Part shown: piece by piece, positions 40,559 through 48,700 of the stretch | Layout: each line of letters begins with the position of its first letter | How positions within the stretch are numbered: the stretch's first letter is position 1 | DNA from: Spirochaetales bacterium | Lineage (GTDB): Bacteria; Spirochaetota; Spirochaetia; Treponematales; Treponemataceae | Direction: 5' to 3' | DNA length: 64,000 nt | Assembly (NCBI GenBank): GCA_029098225.1 | Contig: JAQXNX010000004.1 | Location: 1 to 64,000, forward strand | Position numbers and translations under genes: made by a program | The notes under the pieces: generated by a model | Database searches by the model: none | Told to the model about the DNA's origin: nothing | The model's input: only the letters and a program-made list of their open reading frames with translations

Positions 40559-42139
40559 TTATTTTGCTCCGTTAATTAAATAACTGTCAATCTGTTTGGC
40601 GCATTCACGGCCTTCTGCAATTGCCCATACAACAAGGGATTGTCCACGGTGCATGTCTCCCGCAGTAAATATTTTTTGAACAGATGTAGCGTATCCGTTA
40701 GGACTAGCTAACTCTGTATTTTCTTCTCCAAATGAAGCAACTGTTCCTCGAGGACTTAGTTCTGCATTAAATGCTTTTGCAGTATATTCTTCGCAGCCTG
40801 TAAAACCTGCAGCTACAAGAAGCAAATCACAAGGTAAAGTTTTTTCTGTTCCTTCCCGTTCAACAAGCTGGCGTTTTCCGTCTATTGTTTTAAATTCTAC
40901 TTCAATAGTGCGTACAGCTTTAATGTGTCCATTTTCGTTTAAAACTTCTTTTATAGTTGTTTCATAAATTCGTGGATCATGTCCGAATTTTGCAATTGAT
41001 TCTTCTGCACCGTAATCTATTTTTAATGTCTTTGGCCATTCCGGCCATGGATTATTTTTTGAGCGTTCTACAGGAGGGCAGGGCATCATTTCAATCTGTG
41101 TTACAGATTTACAGCCAAGTCTTATAGCAGAACCACAGCAGTCATTACCTGTATCTCCACCGCCTACAATTATTACATTTTTATTTTCAACTTCAATTCC
41201 AAAGTCCTGCTTCAGCATTTGATTTATCTGAGTATTTGCCGGCTCAATTTCAATTTTTTCCAAGGCATTACGTGTTGCTATTACGCTTTTTGTAACTGCT
41301 GTAAGAAAATCTACGGCAAATAAAACACCTTTAGTGTTTATGCCTTCTGCGTTGAGAGCTCTCGCTTTTTTAGCACCGCAGCATAAAGCAATTGCATCGT
41401 AATCTTTTAAAATTTGCGAAGCTGCATAACTTTTTCCTACATCAGCATTAAAAATAAATTCAACACCCTCCGCTTTCATTAATTCAATTCTACGCTCAAC
41501 AATTTTTTTATCCAGCTTCATATTAGGAATTCCGTACATTAAAAGTCCACCGGCTTTGTCCTCACGTTCAAAAACTGTAACATTATGGCCACGACGGTTA
41601 AGCCAGTCTGCGCATGCAAGTCCGCTCGGGCCTGCTCCAATTACTGCTATTTTTTTCCCGCTTCTGTAAACAGGAATTTCCGGTTTCATGTAGCCTGTTT
41701 CAAAAGCTTTTTCGATTATATAAAGTTCATTATCATGAACAGTAACAGCAGTTTGCTGTCCATCTATAAAGCCTGCACAATTTGGAGAGCCTAGATTACA
41801 GGCTTTTTCGCAAAGGGCAGGGCAGACTCTTCCTGTAAATTCAGGAAAACTTGAAGTTTTTAATAGACGCCATGCAGCCATATCAAATTGCCCGTTAAAT
41901 AGTGCATCATTCCATTCAGGAATATAATTATGAAGAGGACATCCTGTTACCATTCCGCTAAGGCGTATTGCACTCTGGCACATAGGAACTCCGCAGTTCA
42001 TACAGCGTGCAGCCTGTTCTCGTCGTGCATTTTCATCCAGCTTTGGATGAAATTCTTTAAAGTTAGTAATTCGTTCTAAAGGCTCTACGTTTCCGTTTTC
42101 TATTCGTTTATATTCCATAAATCCTGTTGGTTTTGCCAT
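40559..42139 (-). CDS. gltD: Glutamate synthase small subunit
   Basis: 526 residues. An N-terminal Fe-S domain has CMNCGVPMC, CPLHNYIP and CPALCEKACNLG. FAD/NAD(P)-binding folds follow, with IAVIGAGPSGLACADWLNRR and VIIVGGGDTGNDC. It delivers electrons to GltB to make glutamate. The start is the ATG at 42139 (MAKPTGFMEYKRI); the Shine-Dalgarno GGAGG is about 14 bases upstream, rather far. It is co-transcribed with purF and lies apart from gltB (45.7 kb), each gene with its own ANTAR-type leader. Confidence 0.9.
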   Translation of the reverse strand: MAKPTGFMEYKRIENGNVEPLERITNFKEFHPKLDENARREQAARCMNCGVPMCQSAIRLSGMVTGCPLHNYIPEWNDALFNGQFDMAAWRLLKTSSFPEFTGRVCPALCEKACNLGSPNCAGFIDGQQTAVTVHDNELYIIEKAFETGYMKPEIPVYRSGKKIAVIGAGPSGLACADWLNRRGHNVTVFEREDKAGGLLMYGIPNMKLDKKIVERRIELMKAEGVEFIFNADVGKSYAASQILKDYDAIALCCGAKKARALNAEGINTKGVLFAVDFLTAVTKSVIATRNALEKIEIEPANTQINQMLKQDFGIEVENKNVIIVGGGDTGNDCCGSAIRLGCKSVTQIEMMPCPPVERSKNNPWPEWPKTLKIDYGAEESIAKFGHDPRIYETTIKEVLNENGHIKAVRTIEVEFKTIDGKRQLVEREGTEKTLPCDLLLVAAGFTGCEEYTAKAFNAELSPRGTVASFGEENTELASPNGYATSVQKIFTAGDMHRGQSLVVWAIAEGRECAKQIDSYLINGAK

Positions 42140-42170
42140 TTGCTTTTTCTTAGCCTCCAAAATCAAGTTA

Positions 42171-42276
42171 AAACAAAAAAGGCCGTAGATATAACCTTGT
42201 CAAACAAAATTATATCTACGACCTCTTTGCCGTGTTATAATATATATATTATCGCAAAATCTTATACTGTTGTCAA
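42171..42276 (-). promoter_or_regulatory. gltD-purF promoter and ANTAR-type antitermination leader
   Basis: Minus strand: TTGACA (42271-42276), 17-bp spacer, GATAAT (42248-42253). Fourteen bases later comes the hairpin ACGGC/GTCGT with hexaloop AAAGAG (42218-42233; A1, G4). The terminator uses AGGTCGTAGATATAA facing TTATATCTACGGCCT, followed by a T-run (to 42175). Confidence 0.82.
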
Positions 42277-42332
42277 GTTAGAGATTATGTTTGTGATATT
42301 GTCCTTTTTTTTCTCTGTTATGTGTATATTTT

Positions 42333-43367
42333 TTATTTTAATATTTTCATTTCAAGAAAGCCTGCAACTTCTTCGGCCCAGCTGTATTGACTCATAAATT
42401 CGCCTGTAAAGTTGTTTTTAGCATCCATATCTCCGGATAGTAAATCGTAATAATCACATTTTAAAGATTTTGGATTAATTCTAAAGTTATTATATTCAGC
42501 AATAAAAAAGTCATGTATTTCAAGTTCGCAGAAAGTATGCTTTATATCAACAATCAGGTTTCTCAGATTACTTCCATAGCGTGAAGAATCTGCATAGTCT
42601 CCCCAAAGAACATTAATGAGTTCTTTTGTATTAACTGAAGTTCCGTTTTTGTAAACCAGATAACCGAGCAATTCATTTGATTTTGTTCTGGAAAATTTTA
42701 CGACTTTATTATCATAAATAAGTGTAAAATTCCCAAATGTTTTTGCCATTAATCTTGTCTTCTGTTTTTTTGCAAATTGAATGCTTTTCTTTTCTGTTTT
42801 TCGTTTATAAAGCATAAGACAAAAAATTACAATTGTAATCATGGCTGCATCAAAAAATCCAGTAAATCCAAAGTTAGTATAAAGTCTATTTGCCATAAAA
42901 CTGAATACTATTATTTGTCCTAAAAAAAATAATAATGGTGCAAAAGAAAATAAATTTAAAACAATGCAACAGATAAGACAGAAAATTATAAATCCGTTGA
43001 ATGGTTGATTAAGAAAATAAAAATTATATAGTGAAGCAAGCAGTGTTTCATAAAAAAGACTGTAAAGAGGAATATTTTTTAATATAACGGCTTTTTCTTT
43101 TGGGCAATTTTTTATTTTTGATGAAAAAATATAAGAAATTAAAGCTGTAATTGCATATATTCCAAAATAAAGCAGAGAAACAATTTGCTCCTGCAGATTA
43201 TGGTAATGAAGAATAATTGTAGCGATAAAACATACAACACCAAATAAGCAGATAAAAGGACTTACTATTTTTATGCGGACTCTATTTTGTTCAGCAAATT
43301 CAGAAAGATCTATAAGTGAAATTGAATAACTTTCATAAAAGGATTTTTTGAAAAATTTTAACTTCAT
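42333..43367 (-). CDS. Membrane-anchored regulator with C-terminal winged-helix DNA-binding domain
   Basis: 344 residues. An N-terminal cytoplasmic stretch of about 38 residues is followed by six or so transmembrane helices (about 35-195). The C-terminal part (about 210-310: KTFGNFTLIYDNKVVKFSRT, then LLGYLVYKNGTSVNTKELIN and LWGD) matches the winged-helix domain of SARP/OmpR-like activators. This suggests a one-component factor that senses something at the membrane. Its target is unknown; the divergent chemotaxis receptor gene is one candidate. Confidence 0.72.
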   Translation of the reverse strand: MKLKFFKKSFYESYSISLIDLSEFAEQNRVRIKIVSPFICLFGVVCFIATIILHYHNLQEQIVSLLYFGIYAITALISYIFSSKIKNCPKEKAVILKNIPLYSLFYETLLASLYNFYFLNQPFNGFIIFCLICCIVLNLFSFAPLLFFLGQIIVFSFMANRLYTNFGFTGFFDAAMITIVIFCLMLYKRKTEKKSIQFAKKQKTRLMAKTFGNFTLIYDNKVVKFSRTKSNELLGYLVYKNGTSVNTKELINVLWGDYADSSRYGSNLRNLIVDIKHTFCELEIHDFFIAEYNNFRINPKSLKCDYYDLLSGDMDAKNNFTGEFMSQYSWAEEVAGFLEMKILK

Positions 43368-43556
43368 ACTATAAAAAACATTATATCATAAGTGTTTAAA
43401 ATAATAAATTTATTTTTTAAATAAAATGTGCTGATTTGGTGCTGTTTATACTGAGAATTTGTGCTGATTTCGTGCGTAGAAACATATATAATCGAAAAAA
43501 AATATTCAAAAAAGTTCCAATTTAAATCATATTATTACCGACTTAGGGGTTTTACA

Positions 43557-45638
43557 ATGAGCAGAAAAAAGATGGCTCTTAGTATTCAGGTTTTAATTGG
43601 AACCATAGGTTCCATGCTGATTGCAGCAACCTTTTTAAGCATTTCTTTTATACTTTTAATGAAAAAGGTTATTAATAATTCCACTGTTAATTCTGTAAAT
43701 CAAACTATGGAGACTCTTGATAAAGAAGTTACAGGTATCCTTGGTGAATATAATGATATTGTTGTAAATCTTTCTAATGGCATTACCTATCTTGAGCCTC
43801 GCGAAAAAATAATTGATATTGTAAATGGTATGGGAAAAGATTTGCCCGAAAATACCATGATTTATTTTGCAAGTTATGAACAGCTTTGGGAAGGCGGCTG
43901 TGTTTATACTAATATAGGATGGAATCCTCCAGCAGATTTTGATATTCAGTCACGTTTATGGCATAAAAATGCAATAGCTGACCAGACAAAAGTATGCTAT
44001 ACAGAACCTTATACTGATGCTAATACCGGAAAACTAAATATTACTTTAAGTTATCGCGTACTTGATAAAGATGGAAAAGTCAGGGGAATTGCAGCTGCGG
44101 ATATTGTTCTTGATGCATTAAGTGAATCTGTAAAGAATATTAAGCTATCTGAACACAGTAAGATTCATATTATTACAAAAGATGGCTTTTATCTTACAAA
44201 CGATGATTTTTCAGCAATTATGAATCTGAATTATTTTGATGAAGTTTCTTTCAGTACTATTTCTAAAAATACATATCTTGATGGATCATCAAAGGCATTT
44301 ATTGAAGGAAAAGAATTTTATGGAGTTCATCCTATAGATAATACAGATTGGTTTATTGTAGTAGAAGGTCCGGTAACAGACTTTTCCGGCGACTTAATTA
44401 AAATGATAGGATATGTGCTTCTTGGGCTTGGTATTCTTGTTATTGTACTTCTTGTGATTGATTTTATAGTTGCTAATCGTGTTTCTAAATGCTTTAAAGA
44501 AATGGCAAATGGGTGTGAACGTATTGCCCGCTGTGATTTTTCTAAAAAATATCCAGATTATTTTACAAAGGAAGCATCTCTTCTTTCTAACGGATTTAAT
44601 CTTTTTTCAGAAAGACTTCAGTATATGATCGGTACCTTGAGTAAATCCAGTTCAACTCTTGATATTGTTTCCGGAAATATGAAAGAAAGTGTAGCCTCAG
44701 TTTCTGATTCAATGACAACAATCCGTCATAGTATTAATAATGTTCAGGTTCAGGTAAAACGACAGTCTGACGGTTTTGAAGAAACTTCTTCTGTAATCAG
44801 AGATGTTGCAGAAAGTATTGCAAACGTAAGCGAAATGATTGATTCTCAGACAACTAATATCCGGGAGTCTTCTGCAGCTGTTGGAAAGCTTGTAAAGAGT
44901 ATTGAGCAGATCAGCGGATCTATGGAAAGTATGGCAGAGTCATTTACTCAGCTAGATGTTGAATCACAGAATGGAATGTCTAAACAGCAAAAAGTAAATG
45001 AACGTATTGTTTTAATAGATCAGCAGTCAAAAATGCTTCAGGAAGCAAATACAACTATTGCTTCAATTGCATCTCAGACTAATCTTCTGGCTATGAATGC
45101 TGCAATTGAAGCTGCACATGCAGGGGAGGCTGGAAAAGGATTCGCAGTTGTTGCCGACGAAATTCGAAAGCTTTCTGAAACTTCTTCAAAGCAGTCAAAG
45201 ACAATCGGTGAACAGCTAAAGAATATTCAGGATAGTATTGGAGAAATTGTAACTGCTTCAAAAGAAACAAGCACAGCATTTTCTGGTGTTTCTTCAAGAA
45301 TTATAGAAACTGATGCTCTTGTTCAGTCTGTTAGAAATTCTCTTGTAACTCAAAATGAAGATTCAAGAACTGTAATATCTTCTCTTTCTGTTATGGATAA
45401 AACAGCAGAAAATGTTCGTAACGCTTCTGTAACTATGGCTGAAGGAAGTCAGCATGTTCTTGAAGAAATGGAAAAATTAAGAAATTCTCTTGAAGACGTA
45501 AAGAAGAGTATGCTTGAAATGGCAGAGGTTGCTCAGGGCGTTGTAAAGAGCGGAATGAATCTTGATAATTGTGTAGAAGAACTTGATACAAATGTATCTA
45601 AATTAGGTTCTGATGTTAGACAGTTTACTATAGCATAA
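43557..45638 (+). CDS. Methyl-accepting chemotaxis protein with Cache sensor domain
   Basis: 693 residues. Transmembrane segments at about 10-35 and 282-305 enclose a periplasmic double-Cache domain ([31 protein letters not shown]). A HAMP-like linker leads to the signalling domain with the conserved hairpin tip [20 protein letters not shown] and [18 protein letters not shown]. It should control flagellar direction through CheA/CheW. The start is the ATG at 43557 after AGGGG; the frame is open from 43461 without support. Confidence 0.9.
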   Translation: MSRKKMALSIQVLIGTIGSMLIAATFLSISFILLMKKVINNSTVNSVNQTMETLDKEVTGILGEYNDIVVNLSNGITYLEPREKIIDIVNGMGKDLPENTMIYFASYEQLWEGGCVYTNIGWNPPADFDIQSRLWHKNAIADQTKVCYTEPYTDANTGKLNITLSYRVLDKDGKVRGIAAADIVLDALSESVKNIKLSEHSKIHIITKDGFYLTNDDFSAIMNLNYFDEVSFSTISKNTYLDGSSKAFIEGKEFYGVHPIDNTDWFIVVEGPVTDFSGDLIKMIGYVLLGLGILVIVLLVIDFIVANRVSKCFKEMANGCERIARCDFSKKYPDYFTKEASLLSNGFNLFSERLQYMIGTLSKSSSTLDIVSGNMKESVASVSDSMTTIRHSINNVQVQVKRQSDGFEETSSVIRDVAESIANVSEMIDSQTTNIRESSAAVGKLVKSIEQISGSMESMAESFTQLDVESQNGMSKQQKVNERIVLIDQQSKMLQEANTTIASIASQTNLLAMNAAIEAAHAGEAGKGFAVVADEIRKLSETSSKQSKTIGEQLKNIQDSIGEIVTASKETSTAFSGVSSRIIETDALVQSVRNSLVTQNEDSRTVISSLSVMDKTAENVRNASVTMAEGSQHVLEEMEKLRNSLEDVKKSMLEMAEVAQGVVKSGMNLDNCVEELDTNVSKLGSDVRQFTIA

Positions 45639-45682
45639 TTTAATTGAATATTTATTAAGCGTTGCTTATACGGATGAGGGTT

Positions 45683-45735
45683 AAAAAAGTCACTCAAATT
45701 GAAGTGTTTTATTACTTCAATTTGAGTGGCTTTTT
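45683..45735. terminator. Bidirectional terminator between the chemotaxis receptor gene and gltB
   Basis: A perfect 15-bp stem, CACTCAAATTGAAGT (45691-45705) facing ACTTCAATTTGAGTG (45714-45728), has an A-run on the left and TTTTT on the right. It serves both convergent genes. Confidence 0.88.
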
Positions 45736-45738
45736 GTT

Positions 45739-48700
45739 TTATGCAGTACACTTAAGGAATGCAGCAAGAACAGCCTGTTCGTGTTCTGTGCCGCTTTTTT
45801 CCTGGTCTGCAATTTCTTTCATAATTCTTAGATAATCATTAGGTATTATTTTCTTAAAATTATGTTTGCAAGAATCCCAGTCTTCAAGGATTGCCTTAGC
45901 GCGTTCGCTGCCGGTTTCTGCGGCATGCTGTTCGATAAGAGAGTGAAGGCGGACCTCGTCTGGAGATACACCGGTGGTTGAGTAGTCCGAAGGACGTATC
46001 GAAACCACATCATTTTGTTTCAGCGTAGTCGTCTCATCATCAAGGGCATAAACCTTTACCAGCTCATGGTTGAGCCGCTTATAGAGATCGTGATTTTCAT
46101 CGAGAACGTAAGCTACGCCACCGCTCATTCCGGCACAGAGGTTTTTACCGGTGCTGCCGAGAATTACTGCAGTTCCGCCTGTCATGTATTCAAGGCCGTG
46201 GTCACCACAGCCTTCTGCTACAACGGTTGCTCCGGAGTTACGTACACAGAAGCGCTCGCCTGCTACACCATTGATAAAGGCAGTTCCGGAGGTTGCGCCA
46301 AAGATGGCTACGTTACCAACAATGATATTGCTGTCTGCGGCGCCTTCGAAGCCGGCTGGCTTTTTGATTACAAGCTTACCGCCGCTAAGCCCTTTTCCAA
46401 AGGCGTCATTTGCATCTCCGGTGAGGCGCAGGGTAAGTCCGCGCGGGATAAAGGCTCCAAAGCTCTGTCCTGCCCCGCCTACAAAGTTCACAACAAAGGT
46501 GTCGTCGGCAAGTGTGTTGCCGTAGCGCTTCTGGATTTCTGAGCCTAGAATTGTTCCTACCGTTCGGTCGGTAGATTGAATAGAGATTGCAGAATTCTCC
46601 GGGGCGTTGCGGGGTGTCCCCGCAGAAGGGGTAGCGAGCAACGTAGTGCGAGCGAGGGGAAGGCCTTCCCCTCCTGATACTTTTTCAAAAGCTTGCAGCA
46701 AAGTTTTACAATCTATTGTGTTTTGTAGCTTAAAATCAAAGAGAGAGCGGTTTTTCTTCCAGGCATCACCGTCACCCCGACTGCTTGCTTGTGCCAGAAC
46801 GCGGCTCATATCAACAAGGCCGGCACGTTTAAAGCCCTGCTTGTCTTTGAGTTTAAGCAAATCAGTTCGGCCGCAGAGTTCTTCAACTGAGTGTACTCCA
46901 AGCTTTGCCATAAGCTCGCGCATTTCCTGGGCAATGAACTTCATAAAGTTTTCAACATACTCAGGCTTTCCCGGGAACTTTGCACGGAGTTTTTCGTTCT
47001 GAGTTGCAACTCCGAAAGGACAGGTATCCAGCTGGCAGACGCGCATCATAGAACAGCCCATTGCAATAAGAGGAGCGGTTGCAAAACCAAACTCTTCTGC
47101 GCCAAGCAATGCTGCAATTGTAACGTCCCTACCGCTCATTAGTTTACCGTCGGTCTCAATTACTACACGGCCACGAAGTCCGTTCTGAATCAGAGTCTGG
47201 TGAGTCTCGGCTAAGCCAAGCTCCCAGGGAAGTCCCGCATGATGAATCGAACTGATTGGTGCTGCACCGGTACCACCGTCATGTCCGGAAATCAAAATGA
47301 CCTGGGCACCGGCCTTTGCAACACCGGCTGCAATTGTGCCGACGCCTGCTTCACTTACAAGCTTTACTGAGATGCGGGCTGCACGGTTCGCATTTTTCAA
47401 ATCGTAAATCAGCTGGGCCAGGTCTTCAATTGAATAAATATCATGATGTGGTGGTGGCGAAATGAGGGCTACACCAGGAGTTGCGTAACGTGTCTTTGCA
47501 ATCCAAGGGTAAACCTTTTTGCCAGGTAAATGGCCGCCTTCGCCAGGCTTTGCACCCTGGGCCATCTTAATCTGAATCTCTTTAGCACTGAGCAGATATT
47601 CTTCTGTTACACCAAAGCGGCCGCTGGCAACCTGCTTGATTGCAGAGTTGTATTCGGTTCCCAAGCGCTCAGGCTTTTCACCGCCTTCTCCGGAGTTTGA
47701 TTTACCGTGCAGGTGATTCATTGCGGCTGCCATGCACTTATGGGCTTCTTCAGAAATTGAACCGTAAGACATGGCTCCGGTTTTGAAGCGCTGAACAATC
47801 GACTCTACAGGCTCTACTTCTTCGAGAGGGATTCCACCGTCTGCAGGGAAGTTGAAATCCAGCATAGCACGCAGAGTATGAGGGTGGCTATTATCATTAA
47901 CTAACGCAGTGTATTCCTTAAAGCGGGCGTAGTCGCCGTTGCGGGTTGCCTGCTGCAGAGCCACTATTGTTTCAGGATTATAAAGATGACTTTCTGCCTG
48001 AGGACCGCGGCGGAACTTGTGCTTGCCAACAGAATCGAGGTGCTGGTTTACTGTGAGGCCGGCCGGGTCAAAGCCCTGGTCGTGATGGTAGCGGACATCC
48101 TCTTCAATTTCCTTGAGGCCAATACCGCCAACGCGGCTTACTGTATTTGTAAAATATTTTTCGATTACATCTTGGGCAATTCCAACTGCTTCGAAAATCT
48201 GGGCAGACTGATAAGACTGAATTGTTGAGATACCCATCTTTGCGGCAATCTTTACAATGCCGTTAATAACAGCCTTGTTGTAATCGTCGATTGCTGTGTG
48301 ATAATCCTTGTCCAGAATCTTCTGGTCGATAAGCTCGGCAATTGCTTCGTGAGCAAGGTAAGGATTGATTGCACGCGCACCGTAGCCAAGACACATTGCA
48401 GCCTGATGTACGTCGCGAACCTCGGCAGTTTCAAGAATGATTGAAACGGCAGTGCGCTTCTTTGTACGGATCAGGTACTGTTCAATGGCTGAGGTTGCAA
48501 GAATTGCAGGAATGGCTGCGTGATTTTCATCTACGCCGCGGTCAGTGAGTATGATGATGTTGTAGCCTTCGGCATAGGCGGCGTCGATTTCGGCAAAGAG
48601 TTTGTCGAGGGCAGCGGCCAGATCCTGTTCAAACAAAATCGAAATTGTCTTTGCCTTGAGCCCCGGTTGATTGAGGGCGGCAATTTTTATGAGGTCTGTA

